A DNA stretch of 38,095 nt, taken from an uncultured Opitutales bacterium (GTDB lineage: Bacteria > Verrucomicrobiota > Verrucomicrobiia > Opitutales > Seribacteraceae). The stretch lies in NCBI GenBank assembly GCA_938091675.1, contig CALKMX010000032.1, positions 1 to 38,095 of the forward strand, given 5' to 3'. A program made the position numbers and the translations under genes. How positions within the stretch are numbered: position 1 is the first letter of the stretch; every line of letters starts with the position of its first letter. Of this stretch, positions 8,257 through 16,283 are shown piece by piece. Below the pieces are notes generated by a model that saw nothing but the letters and a program-made list of their open reading frames with translations, did not search any database and had not been told where the DNA came from.

Positions 8257-9146
8257 GCAATAAGCAAAATACAAATGCCCAGCAAGAGGGAGCCGGCAAA
8301 CCGGCGTGCCTTGACCCAGGGGGAAAGGGTTCCCTCGCTCAGGCAGAGCCGTTTGCCCAGCCAGGCCACAAAGAGTATGGTCCACAGACCCCGGCTCGAG
8401 TAGACCACATTTACTTCGGTGGGTACCCGGTAGCAGGCAATGGCGGTGGACATAAGCACGGCCTGCAGGGCGATTAATCCGCCGCTTCGCCAGACCCACA
8501 AATCTCCGGCTTGATCGCGCCGGAAAAGGGCTTCCTCCTTCCAGGGTAATAAAAAGAGGGAGAGTAGGCCGAGGGATCCAAAGATGCAAAAAAGCATGCG
8601 CACCGGATCTGTCTGGTGACTGAAGTGCGGAACCATAGAATCGAGCAGACTGAAGGCAGCCGCCGAACCGATGGCCAGGAGGATGCCCTTGGCACTGGCC
8701 CGCCCATGGTGCCGTGCCGGCCAGCCGATCAGGGCAACTGCGATTGCACTTAGCCCGGCTGCCAACCAGGTGGCAGAAGAAAGGGGAGCATCGGAAAAGC
8801 CAAGCAGGACAAGAAAGAAAGCAACGAGGATAGACTTTACCCCCATCAGGGGAGAGACCAGCGAGGCATCCCCCGCCCGCAGGGCCCGGAAAAGCAGGGC
8901 CTGGGCAAGCAGGAAAACCGAACCCAGTCCCGCACCAATGGCGAGCTCCCGCAAGCTTGGCCATCCCGAAGATATAAAGAGGTGGGGAATGAAACAGACC
9001 GAGAGGATGAGGTTGGAAAGGATGACGGCACGCACCTGACCGCATCCAAGCTCCATCGCTTTCTTTCCTGCAATCGCCCCGCCCGCATAAATTAAACCAG
9101 CCAGCAGGGCGAGCAGGTAAGCGTTCCAACTATCGTTGAGTTCCAT
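8253..9146 (-). CDS. DMT/EamA-type inner-membrane transporter
   Basis: This 297-residue, very hydrophobic protein has about ten predicted membrane segments arranged as two similar halves. That is the pattern of the drug/metabolite transporter superfamily. Useful segments are LALLAGLIYAGGAIAGKKAM at the start, FLLAQALLFRALRAGDASLVSPLMG (end of helix 3 into helix 4) and the second-half equivalent YRVPTEVNVVYSSRGLWTIL. I chose the ATG at 9146 (MELNDSW) because the 33 residues before it in the same frame are polar and unlike the family. The substrate could be a metabolite, amino acid or drug and cannot be assigned. It is divergent from the c-heme/LRR gene and convergent, overlapping by 4 bp, with the chelatase homologue. 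Confidence 0.8.
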   Translation of the reverse strand: MELNDSWNAYLLALLAGLIYAGGAIAGKKAMELGCGQVRAVILSNLILSVCFIPHLFISSGWPSLRELAIGAGLGSVFLLAQALLFRALRAGDASLVSPLMGVKSILVAFFLVLLGFSDAPLSSATWLAAGLSAIAVALIGWPARHHGRASAKGILLAIGSAAAFSLLDSMVPHFSHQTDPVRMLFCIFGSLGLLSLFLLPWKEEALFRRDQAGDLWVWRSGGLIALQAVLMSTAIACYRVPTEVNVVYSSRGLWTILFVAWLGKRLCLSEGTLSPWVKARRFAGSLLLGICILLIA

Positions 9147-9375
9147 GGTTAAGGGACGGAAAAGTTGAGCCTCTGAAGACCTGAAACTGGAAATGTCCAA
9201 TGCATACAAATTCTTGCCAATAAGCCGGGAGCTCAGGAAGGGCAACTGTCATTCGGTGGGCAACCACCATTATCGGCAAAAAGACGGGCCGATATCCTCA
9301 AGGATTTATTTTCTCAAAAACCGGAAATTTGGTTGGTCATCCCATCCCGTTTCTGCTGATAGTGGGAAAAATTTC

Positions 9376-10332
9376 ATGATTGCCCGGATTTTTATTTTTC
9401 ATGCTCTTTGGGTCCCCTATCTTCTGGTTTTGGGGGAGGGCATAAATTTTGTTAAGGAAATCCTGCCCATTTTACAGGACCGCTGCATCGAATGCCACCA
9501 GGCAACCCATGAGAAAAATGGCCGCATGATCCACCCCAAGGCGGGCTTGCGCCTGGACGGTTTGGCTCACTTGATGTTTGGTTCGGATGAGGGTGCCGTG
9601 CTCGTGCCCAACCATCCGAGTAAGAGCCCGTTTTATACCCGGGTAATTTTACCTTCCGATGACGATGACCGCATGCCTCCCAAGGGGGATGCGCTCACCG
9701 TTCATCAGCAAGACCTGATCCGGCAATGGATCGGGCAGGGGGCCGATTTTGGATCCTGGCGGGGTGCCACTGACGGGATCGATAAACTTGAAAGAAAAGA
9801 TCCTTCGGAACTGGCAAAAGTGCCGGCTTTTGTAACTTTTTTCCAAAAACTGGGAGAGGGTACAGAACCTGCGGATCCCCAGCTTATCTCGAGTATCCGA
9901 AAGGCCACAGGGTTGCTCATCCGCCCGATCGGTAAGGGTAGTCCCCTGCTGGAAGCACGGGTGGTTACCCGGCATGAGCGGGTCAGGGATGAGACAGTGG
10001 AAAAACTTCTTCCTTTGACCAGGTGGGTGGTCAAGCTGGACCTTCGGGATACCGGTATTTCGGATCTGGGCTGCGCCACCGTTGCCCAGTTCCCAAACCT
10101 GGTGGAAGTTAACTTGCGGGGATGCCGCATTGGGGATAAGGGAGCGGCTCAATTGATGGGTTTGGCCAAATTACAAAACCTTAACCTGGGAAAGACCGAG
10201 GTGAGCAAAGAGGGGGCTGCCAAATTGCTCAAACTTCCCGCCCTGACCACCCTTAATCTTTGGCAGTCCAAAGCGGGGGCAGACCCGGCGAAGTTCGGAC
10301 AGGTTCGTTCCGGGTTGCATATTATTAACTAG
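9376..10332 (+). CDS. Planctomycete-type cytochrome c domain fused to leucine-rich repeats
   Basis: This 318-residue secreted protein begins with a signal peptide (about residues 1-21). A single heme-binding motif RCIECHQ follows at residues 36-42, and then comes the motif DDRMPPKGDALT, whose Met is the likely distal heme ligand. That combination is the PSCyt1-type domain common in Planctomycetes and Verrucomicrobia. The C-terminal third (about 205-300) contains leucine-rich repeats with the pattern L.LRDTGISDLG, VNLRGCRIGDKG and LNLGKTEVSKEG. I chose the ATG at 9376 because the 61 in-frame residues before it lack structure and the signal peptide starts here. In other members this domain precedes sulfatase- or DUF1549/1553-linked modules, which are absent here. 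The redox partner is unknown. Confidence 0.85.
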   Translation: MIARIFIFHALWVPYLLVLGEGINFVKEILPILQDRCIECHQATHEKNGRMIHPKAGLRLDGLAHLMFGSDEGAVLVPNHPSKSPFYTRVILPSDDDDRMPPKGDALTVHQQDLIRQWIGQGADFGSWRGATDGIDKLERKDPSELAKVPAFVTFFQKLGEGTEPADPQLISSIRKATGLLIRPIGKGSPLLEARVVTRHERVRDETVEKLLPLTRWVVKLDLRDTGISDLGCATVAQFPNLVEVNLRGCRIGDKGAAQLMGLAKLQNLNLGKTEVSKEGAAKLLKLPALTTLNLWQSKAGADPAKFGQVRSGLHIIN

Positions 10333-10386
10333 GAAACTTTTTCGAATCGCCCATGCCCGGCTTACGGGCTAATGATTTGAGGCACG

Positions 10387-11412
10387 ATGAATAAGGAAAT
10401 CCCCAGTTCCCATAAGGCCCTGCAATACCAGGCATACGGTGATCCCAGCGAGGTGCTCTCCCTTATTGAACTGCCGGTCCCAGAGCCCGGTCCCGGCGAG
10501 GTCTTAATCGAGATGCAGGCATGCCCGGTCCATCCATCCGATCTTGGATTGATCATGGGATCCTATGGCCGGCCACGTACCCCGCCTGCGATTGCCGGAC
10601 GCGAGGGAGTGGGCACGGTGGTGAAGTGCGGGCCGGGAGTGGATGCAAAAGTGATGAACCGCCCGGTTGCCCTGCCCGAAGATGGCGGTGCTTGGCAGGA
10701 ATACCAGCTGGCCAAAGCAGATGATTTGATTCTTTTCCCGGCGTTAGTGCCGTTTGAACAGCTGGCGGTTTCCCTCGTCAACCCGCTGAGTGCCTGGCGT
10801 CTGCTCAATGATTTTGAATATTTGAATGCGGGCGATGTGATGATCCAAAACGCGGGCAATTCTGCGGTCGGACAGTCGGTCATCCAGTTTGCCAAAAAGA
10901 TGGGCATCCAGTGCATCAGCCTGGTGCGCAACCTCGACAGCGTGAACCATTTGAAAGCTCTTGGCAGCACCGAGGTATGGCCGGATGATGATGAGGTGCC
11001 CGGGCGTACCCAAGTTTTCACCGGGGGCAAGGGGTGCAAACTTGCCCTCAACTCGGTGGGTGGGCGGAGTGCCCTGCGGCTTGCCCGCTGCCTCTGCCCG
11101 GGCGGAGTGCATGTCACCTTTGGGGCGATGGACGGATCGGCGGTCCGTTTTCCCACCCGTAACCTGATCTTTGATGATGTGCGATTGGTCGGATTTTGGC
11201 TGGACCGCTGGCGGAGGAAACAAAGCCCGGCGGGTTTACGCAATGCCTGTGAACAGGTCTTGCAACCCCTCGCCATGACCGAGATTAAACACTCGATCGA
11301 TCAGGTGTTTAACCTGTCCGAATTTAAGGATGCACTCACCCGCAATGCCGAGCCAAGAATGGGGAAAGTTCTGCTCGCCCGGGATAAGGAATTCCTGGAG
11401 TCCCTGCAATAA
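10387..11412 (+). CDS. MECR-like zinc-free MDR oxidoreductase (putative 2-enoyl thioester reductase)
   Basis: This 341-residue medium-chain dehydrogenase/reductase resembles mitochondrial trans-2-enoyl-CoA/ACP reductase (MECR/ETR1). The supporting segments are CPVHPSDLGLIMGSYG, AGREGVGTVV, VNPLSAWRLLNDFEYLNAGD and especially VMIQNAGNSAVGQSVIQFAKKMG, which is the NADPH-binding motif in the form typical of MECR. There is no run of structural-zinc cysteines, as expected for the quinone-reductase/MECR branch. It could supply an enoyl-reductase step in fatty-acid metabolism, or simply be a related quinone reductase; the sequence favours MECR. It stands 54 bp after the c-heme gene and is convergent with the LysM amidase. 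Confidence 0.82.
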   Translation: MNKEIPSSHKALQYQAYGDPSEVLSLIELPVPEPGPGEVLIEMQACPVHPSDLGLIMGSYGRPRTPPAIAGREGVGTVVKCGPGVDAKVMNRPVALPEDGGAWQEYQLAKADDLILFPALVPFEQLAVSLVNPLSAWRLLNDFEYLNAGDVMIQNAGNSAVGQSVIQFAKKMGIQCISLVRNLDSVNHLKALGSTEVWPDDDEVPGRTQVFTGGKGCKLALNSVGGRSALRLARCLCPGGVHVTFGAMDGSAVRFPTRNLIFDDVRLVGFWLDRWRRKQSPAGLRNACEQVLQPLAMTEIKHSIDQVFNLSEFKDALTRNAEPRMGKVLLARDKEFLESLQ

Positions 11413-11414
11413 AG

Positions 11415-12293
11415 CTAATCGACCAGGCGGCGACGCAGTCCGGTGAGCGAGAAATGTTTGCCCGGACATACGGTGTGCTTGGGATGAAAAAGGGTGTGGG
11501 TGGTGACCTCGTTTGCCTGCAGGTTGCAGCGTTTCATCAAATATTCGCAGAGGCCTTCCAGGGCAGATAATTGTTTGGAGGTGGGGGGTCTGATCTCGAA
11601 GTTTCCAATCAGGCAGATTCCGATGCTCGTCTGGTTCCATGACTGTTTTTTTACATGGCCCCCGTCCAGTTGTCCTTTCCAGCGGCTGCCAATATAAATC
11701 TCGCCATCCTTTGCCTTGCGGGAACCATTGGAGATGACAAAGTGATAGGCCAGCCCGTTCTTCATCCCCCTGGCCAGATGAACTTTGTGCATGTTGACCG
11801 CATCGTCAATGGGAGTGGCGGAGTGGTGAATGATAATCCGTTGCCACTTACCAGAAGACGGCCGGATGGAATCGAGCCTGGCCAGGGTGGTGGAATCAAG
11901 CAGTTTGGGGACGGCCGGACGTCTCGAGCCGGACAGCGGGATGGTAAGTTTCTGCCCCACCCGGATCAGGTCGGGCCGGCTGATCTTGTTGATCAGGGCA
12001 AGATCGCTGGAGGACACGCCAAAGCGTTTGGCAATGATCCCAAGGCTCTCGCCCTTGCGCACCACATAGGAAACTTCCCGCACAGTGCCCGATGGAATTT
12101 TGAGCTTCTTGCCAACATAGAGAAGGTTCGGGTTTGAAATTCCGTTGTAGGCCTGGAGGGCGGAGACCGATACCCCGTATCGCTGGGCTATGCCACCAAG
12201 GGTTTCATTTTTTTGAACCACATGGGTGGTGCTTGCCCATAAAGTTATGGCAGCAACCAGTGCAAAAAATACAGTTACATAAAAGATCCTCAT
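11415..12293 (-). CDS. Secreted N-acetylmuramoyl-L-alanine amidase with two LysM domains
   Basis: This 292-residue cell-wall hydrolase has a signal peptide (about 1-20), then two LysM repeats at roughly 23-67 and 74-119. Each repeat shows the YGVSVSALQAYNGIS or FGVSSSDLALINKIS core and ends in GKKLKIP or GQKLTIP. The C-terminal amidase_2/PGRP-like domain (about 150-290) has the zinc ligands in IIHHSAT and HPKHTVCPG, which is the His/His/Cys set. It should cut the bond between MurNAc and the stem peptide in the periplasm, with the LysM domains holding the glycan. It is convergent with the MECR-like gene, with only 2 bp between the stops. The upstream region 12294-12420 separates it from a divergent small membrane-protein gene. 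Confidence 0.93.
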   Translation of the reverse strand: MRIFYVTVFFALVAAITLWASTTHVVQKNETLGGIAQRYGVSVSALQAYNGISNPNLLYVGKKLKIPSGTVREVSYVVRKGESLGIIAKRFGVSSSDLALINKISRPDLIRVGQKLTIPLSGSRRPAVPKLLDSTTLARLDSIRPSSGKWQRIIIHHSATPIDDAVNMHKVHLARGMKNGLAYHFVISNGSRKAKDGEIYIGSRWKGQLDGGHVKKQSWNQTSIGICLIGNFEIRPPTSKQLSALEGLCEYLMKRCNLQANEVTTHTLFHPKHTVCPGKHFSLTGLRRRLVD

Positions 12294-12420
12294 TTACCCA
12301 CCTGAACTTAGACTCAAAAATATGCTCCACTTGGCAACTACGAATTGTTTACGATCCAAAGATTGAAAGATCTTCGGCTTTGCCCAGTGGATGAAAACTG
12401 CTTAAAACAATCTGTACAAA

Positions 12421-12831
12421 ATGAAGATCAAAACCAAGGCATGGCTCGTATCGCAGGGAATACTGGTAATTACCGCATTGCTCATACAGATAACCTTTTA
12501 TCGGGAAATCCAGTTGGGCCCGCTTTTGGGTATGACCAAGCGGCCCTACTGGGACATTATTTATGACCGTCCGCCCGACATACCGGATTTTATCAGGGAG
12601 AAAGGATTGCCCCCCCATCTGTGGGATGCCCGGCTCCCCTTATCGGTCACTGAAATCCGGGCGGCAAAACTGGCGGGGCATCAAAGGGCACACCGCAGGG
12701 AGGAGGGCTTGCGCACCGCCTTTCAGGGAGGTTTGCTGGTAAACGGATTGTACTTGGTGATTTTTCACGCACTTTGGTGGTATATCCCAAGGCAGGTAAG
12801 ACCCAAAGAGAAGCGGGCACTTAATCATTAA
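12421..12831 (+). CDS. Small two-helix membrane protein of unknown function
   Basis: I do not recognise this 136-residue protein. It has one hydrophobic segment near the N-terminus (WLVSQGILVITALLIQITF, preceded by a basic MKIKTK) and another near the C-terminus (LLVNGLYLVIFHALWWYI). Between them lies a soluble loop of about 70 residues rich in Pro, Arg and acidic residues (RPPDIPDFIREKGLPPHLW). The topology would place both ends on the same side of the membrane. The codon usage resembles its neighbours, and the frame starts at an ATG with a plausible leader, so I think it is real. It is followed 43 bp later by an outer-membrane protein gene on the same strand; a shared envelope role is only a guess. 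Confidence 0.65.
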   Translation: MKIKTKAWLVSQGILVITALLIQITFYREIQLGPLLGMTKRPYWDIIYDRPPDIPDFIREKGLPPHLWDARLPLSVTEIRAAKLAGHQRAHRREEGLRTAFQGGLLVNGLYLVIFHALWWYIPRQVRPKEKRALNH

Positions 12832-12874
12832 GATTGCTAATATTTTGGCTCTTGTTTTATAAAATTCAACGTCC

Positions 12875-13993
12875 GTGAAAAACTTTGCCTGCATCGCTTT
12901 TTTGATTCTTTTAGTTTCCAGTACCCAGGGGATAGCCCAATCCCCGAGTGCGCTGGGAGCGAGAAAAGTGCAGGACTATTTTCAGGATGTGGAAAGCAAG
13001 AGCTACTACCAGCAGGAACGCATCCGTTCGATGAAGGGAGAGATGAATGAGTATTCCGAAAGGCTCCATGGATTACAGGAAAAATTCCACAAGATATTTT
13101 ACGGAAAACCAACCGATGAGTTGCACCAATCTCCCTTTGGGGAAAAAGATAAAATCTCCTATCCCCAGAGAAAATACCGGGACCCTGTTCCGTTGGCCGA
13201 GGTCGAATCTATTGTTCGCAGACCGTCCAAATATTCGGCTTCCCAAAAAGAAACCAACCAGCTTGCTTTCACCGTGGATGAGGCAAGGCCTGCTTATCAA
13301 CCGAGACCGGTGCAGGCGGAACAGTCGAATTTAGATTTAACTGAAACTACGGAAGAACCCACGGGCTACGACTTCAGGGATGAACCATTTGCAGAGCAGC
13401 AGGATTCCTCCTGGGAGGAAGAAAAAAGCCAACCTTCAACCGCATCTGATTTTGGTGGATATCTAATTCTCCGTCCGGGAGTTGTCTTTCCCTACAAGAC
13501 TCAAACCACGCATCAGGGAGCATCCAAAACCAAACACCGCGATTACAAACCTGGCATGGCAATCTCCCTGTCTGGGGGGTATCGTTTAAAGGGCTGGAAA
13601 TTGGGTGCCGGTGTGCTCTACCGCAAGAATGAGCACGATTCCAAGAGTTATGAACGGGTTGGGGCACAGATAAAACCCTTTGCCAAGGGGAGTGAATCTA
13701 TGTCAATCGCAGGATTTTTAGAGGTTGGGTACACCCATGCCTTTACTCCCTGGTTTGGCTTGTACAGCAGCCTGGGCCTGGGATACGGGGTATCGGTGGT
13801 GGAGGATTATGCACCTCTTTTATCTAGTGGTAGGGACCGTTCCCGGCTGGATCCCTTTTTCTATGCATCCGGCGGGCTGGGTGCTGTATTTACGCCAACA
13901 GACCACCTGGCCCTTAGCCTGGGCTACCGGTACCATCACGAGCGGGAGGTTCCTGCACACGCTCTGGAGTTAGGCCTGGAAGGTAAATTCTAA
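12875..13993 (+). CDS. Outer-membrane beta-barrel protein with N-terminal coiled-coil-like region
   Basis: This 372-residue protein starts with a GTG and has a classical signal peptide (ACIAFLILLVSSTQGIAQ, cleavage near residue 22). Residues about 30-75 are helical and charged, suggesting a short coiled coil. A Gln/Glu/Pro-rich linker follows to about 190. The C-terminal half alternates aromatic and polar residues in amphipathic strands, for example YLILRPGVVF, AISLSGGYRLKGWKLGAGVLYR and LGLGYGVSV, and ends in Phe (LGLEGKF), the usual C-terminal signature of BAM substrates. It most resembles an OmpW/OmpA-like 8-stranded barrel, but I cannot place it in a named family. It comes just before a DUF374 acyltransferase gene, 4 nt downstream. 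Confidence 0.75.
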   Translation: MKNFACIAFLILLVSSTQGIAQSPSALGARKVQDYFQDVESKSYYQQERIRSMKGEMNEYSERLHGLQEKFHKIFYGKPTDELHQSPFGEKDKISYPQRKYRDPVPLAEVESIVRRPSKYSASQKETNQLAFTVDEARPAYQPRPVQAEQSNLDLTETTEEPTGYDFRDEPFAEQQDSSWEEEKSQPSTASDFGGYLILRPGVVFPYKTQTTHQGASKTKHRDYKPGMAISLSGGYRLKGWKLGAGVLYRKNEHDSKSYERVGAQIKPFAKGSESMSIAGFLEVGYTHAFTPWFGLYSSLGLGYGVSVVEDYAPLLSSGRDRSRLDPFFYASGGLGAVFTPTDHLALSLGYRYHHEREVPAHALELGLEGKF

Positions 13994-13997
13994 AGCA

Positions 13998-14678
13998 ATG
14001 AGCCTTCCCTTAGGGAGGGATAAAAATGCCCCTCATCACCAATCTTTCGGACTTAAAACAATCCTTTCCCCATTGGGAATTTTTTATCGTCTCTGGACCT
14101 TGACCTTGCGGTTGTCTTACCGCGATGAAGACGGACGGGCCGAAATAAAAAAGGTAAACGAGCCCATTACCATCGTACTTTGGCACAACCGTCTGTTTAT
14201 TGCGGGGGAATGGCATCAACGATTTCGCAAAAAACGACGGTGTTATGGATTGATCAGCGGGAGTCGGGATGGTGCCTGGCTGGAAACTTTTTACGGATGG
14301 GCTGGGATCCGGGCGATCCGGGGATCCCGCAACCGTAGGGGGGCGGAGGCGACCCGTGAGCTTATCCGCCTGGTCAAGGCCGGGCACGATGCGGGCGTAA
14401 CTCCGGATGGATCAAGAGGGCCAAAGTATCAGGCGAAATCCGGAGCCCTGCTGATTGCCCGGGCGAGCCGTTCGCCCGTTGCCCTGTTGTCTTTTTCCTA
14501 CAATTGGGCGATTCGTTTAAATTCCTGGGACCAGTTTGTGATTCCTCTCCCTTTTGCCAAGGTTCGGGTAAGAACAAAGATTTTGCCTTACGAGGAGCTT
14601 TTTTGTGAGCGGGACCTGGAGGAGGCGACCCGTCGGGTTGAGCACCTTTTGATGGAGATGACCGATGACCCCAAGTGA
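13998..14678 (+). CDS. DUF374 lysophospholipid-acyltransferase-like protein
   Basis: This 226-residue protein matches the DUF374 family. The supporting motifs are VLWHNRLFIAGEW (a HxxxxxF variant of the acyltransferase motif), LISGSRDGAWLE, RAIRGSRNRRGAEATRELI, VTPDGSRGPKYQAKSGALLIA and LNSWDQFVIPLPFAKV. Relatives transfer acyl groups onto lipid A-like or other lipid acceptors at the inner membrane; the exact acceptor is unknown. A hydrophobic N-terminal segment (about 20-40) may attach it to the membrane. The last 14 bp overlap the start of the ABC ATPase gene, and the ABC permease follows in turn. This makes an envelope-lipid operon plausible, although the ABC pair has no lipid-specific feature. 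Confidence 0.85.
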   Translation: MSLPLGRDKNAPHHQSFGLKTILSPLGIFYRLWTLTLRLSYRDEDGRAEIKKVNEPITIVLWHNRLFIAGEWHQRFRKKRRCYGLISGSRDGAWLETFYGWAGIRAIRGSRNRRGAEATRELIRLVKAGHDAGVTPDGSRGPKYQAKSGALLIARASRSPVALLSFSYNWAIRLNSWDQFVIPLPFAKVRVRTKILPYEELFCERDLEEATRRVEHLLMEMTDDPK

Positions 14679-15408
14679 TCCTTTGCTTGAAATTGTTGGA
14701 TTGACCAAAAAGTTTGGTCCGGCAAGGGCAGTGGACGATGTGTCCTTTTCTTTATCCAGGGGAAGCATTGTCGGTTTGCTTGGCGGAAATGGGGCCGGAA
14801 AGACCACGACCCTGTCCATGCTCCTTGGCTTACTGGAACCAACCTCCGGGTCCATCCGTATGTTTGGTCATGATTTTGTGAAGAACCGGCACGCGGTGCT
14901 TCACCGGATGAATTTCTGCTCCCCCTATGTGGATCTTCCCCAGCGTCTGACGGTGCGGGAAAATTTGCGGGTGTTTGCCCGTTTATATGGAGTGGAGAAT
15001 GCGGCTCAAAAGATTTCCCAACTGGCCGATGATTTCCGGTTGCTCGAGCTGATGGAACAACCCATCCGCCGTCTATCATCCGGGCAAAAGACCCGGGTGT
15101 CCCTGGCCAAGGCATTGATTAATACCCCGGAGTTCTTGTTGCTGGATGAGCCCACGGCCAGCTTGTCCCCGGATGTATCGGAGTGGATCCGCCACCGCCT
15201 GGCAGAATATCGCGACCAGACGGGTGCGACCATTCTTTTTGCCAGTCACGACATGAGAGAGGTGGAATTGCTCTGCGACCATATCATTATGATGAGTCAT
15301 GGCCGAGTGATGGAGGAGGGAAGTCCCGATGAATTGAAAGCCAGGCATGAGCGGGAATCCCTGGAGGAAGTTTTTCTGGTCATGAACAGAAAAGGGGGAG
15401 GGGCATGA
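14665..15408 (+). CDS. ABC transporter ATP-binding protein
   Basis: This 247-residue nucleotide-binding protein carries Walker A GGNGAGKTTT at about 40-49, the signature LSSGQKTRVSLAKAL, Walker B FLLLDEPTASLSP and the H-loop in FASHDMRE. The sequence type, with a short ATPase followed by a single ABC-2 permease, is that of exporters related to NodI/DrrA and the ABC-2 family. It starts inside the acyltransferase gene (14-nt overlap), and its TGA overlaps the permease start by 4 nt, so the three genes should be co-translated. Two copies each of the ATPase and permease would form the transporter at the inner membrane. The cargo could be a lipid, polysaccharide or drug and cannot be read from the sequence. 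Confidence 0.93.
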   Translation: MTPSDPLLEIVGLTKKFGPARAVDDVSFSLSRGSIVGLLGGNGAGKTTTLSMLLGLLEPTSGSIRMFGHDFVKNRHAVLHRMNFCSPYVDLPQRLTVRENLRVFARLYGVENAAQKISQLADDFRLLELMEQPIRRLSSGQKTRVSLAKALINTPEFLLLDEPTASLSPDVSEWIRHRLAEYRDQTGATILFASHDMREVELLCDHIIMMSHGRVMEEGSPDELKARHERESLEEVFLVMNRKGGGA

Positions 15409-16202
15409 ACTCATCCACCACCGGGAGGATCTCTGCCCTTTTACTGCGGTATTTTTTCCTGCTTCGGTCCTCCTGGCCAAGGTTGCTGGAAATTGCCTAC
15501 TGGCCAACCGTGCAGATGATCATCTGGGGGTTTACCTCCATCCATTTCTCCAATTCCAGTCCAGAACTTACGGCGGGGGGCATTCTGATCTCCGCTGTTT
15601 TGATTTGGGATTCTCTGTTCCGTTCGCACATCAGTTACACCCTTTCCTTTCTTGAGGAAATGTGGTCACGCAACCTGGCAAACTTATTTGTCAGTCCCCT
15701 GCGCCCCTGGGAACTCATTCTCTCCTTGGCCACAGTCAGTATGATCCGCACCCTTATTGGAATGGTGCCGGCTGCTTTGCTTGCCATTCCTTTTTTTGGC
15801 GTGTCTGTTTTTGAGCTTGGCCTGCCCCTGCTTGGATTCTTTTTAAACCTCGTCTTTACCGGTTGGGCAATTTCCCAGGCAGTCACGGGTATTTTATTAC
15901 GCTATGGCTTGGGGGCAGAAAGCCTGACCTGGATGCTTCCCTTTCTGCTCGCCCCCTTTTCCTGCATTTATTATCCGCTCGAAACCCTGCCCGGATGGAT
16001 GCAGATAATTGCCCAGTATCTTTCCACCACCTATGTGTTCGAAGGGATGCGTGCTTTGATTCTGCATGACCAATGGATGCCAGAACTTTTGGTCAAAGCC
16101 TTTTTGCTCAATGCCATCTATTTTATTTTGGGTCTGGTCATCTTTTGTTTATCCCTGCGTTCGGCGAGAAGACGGGGCCTGCTTTTACAATCCGGGGAGT
16201 AA
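15405..16202 (+). CDS. ABC-2 type exporter permease
   Basis: This 265-residue membrane protein has about six hydrophobic helices. The conserved ABC-2 pattern includes a central SHISYTLSFLEEMWSRNLANLFVSPLRPWELI coupling region and FLLAPFSCIYYPLETLPGWMQIIAQYLSTTYVFEGMR near the end, which is typical of the NodJ/DrrB-type permeases. It partners the ATPase encoded directly upstream, whose stop codon it overlaps by 4 nt. The region after the stop, 16203-16283, is short and has a TATAAT-like hexamer at 16216-16221 that may serve as a -10 element for the next gene, though no good -35 lies at the right distance. Confidence 0.92.
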   Translation: MNSSTTGRISALLLRYFFLLRSSWPRLLEIAYWPTVQMIIWGFTSIHFSNSSPELTAGGILISAVLIWDSLFRSHISYTLSFLEEMWSRNLANLFVSPLRPWELILSLATVSMIRTLIGMVPAALLAIPFFGVSVFELGLPLLGFFLNLVFTGWAISQAVTGILLRYGLGAESLTWMLPFLLAPFSCIYYPLETLPGWMQIIAQYLSTTYVFEGMRALILHDQWMPELLVKAFLLNAIYFILGLVIFCLSLRSARRRGLLLQSGE

Positions 16203-16283
16203 AGCCCGCGGTGGTTATAATCCGGTAAAAAGTTAGGAATTTACTCGCTTTCCATCGATGCAACCGCATGGGTATTGGATAAT

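Noticed and set aside
8131-9129. A 332-codon minus-strand frame overlapping the DMT permease in another frame
   Set aside because: Its sequence is Cys/Pro/Gly-rich with no family, while the overlapping frame gives a clean ten-helix transporter.
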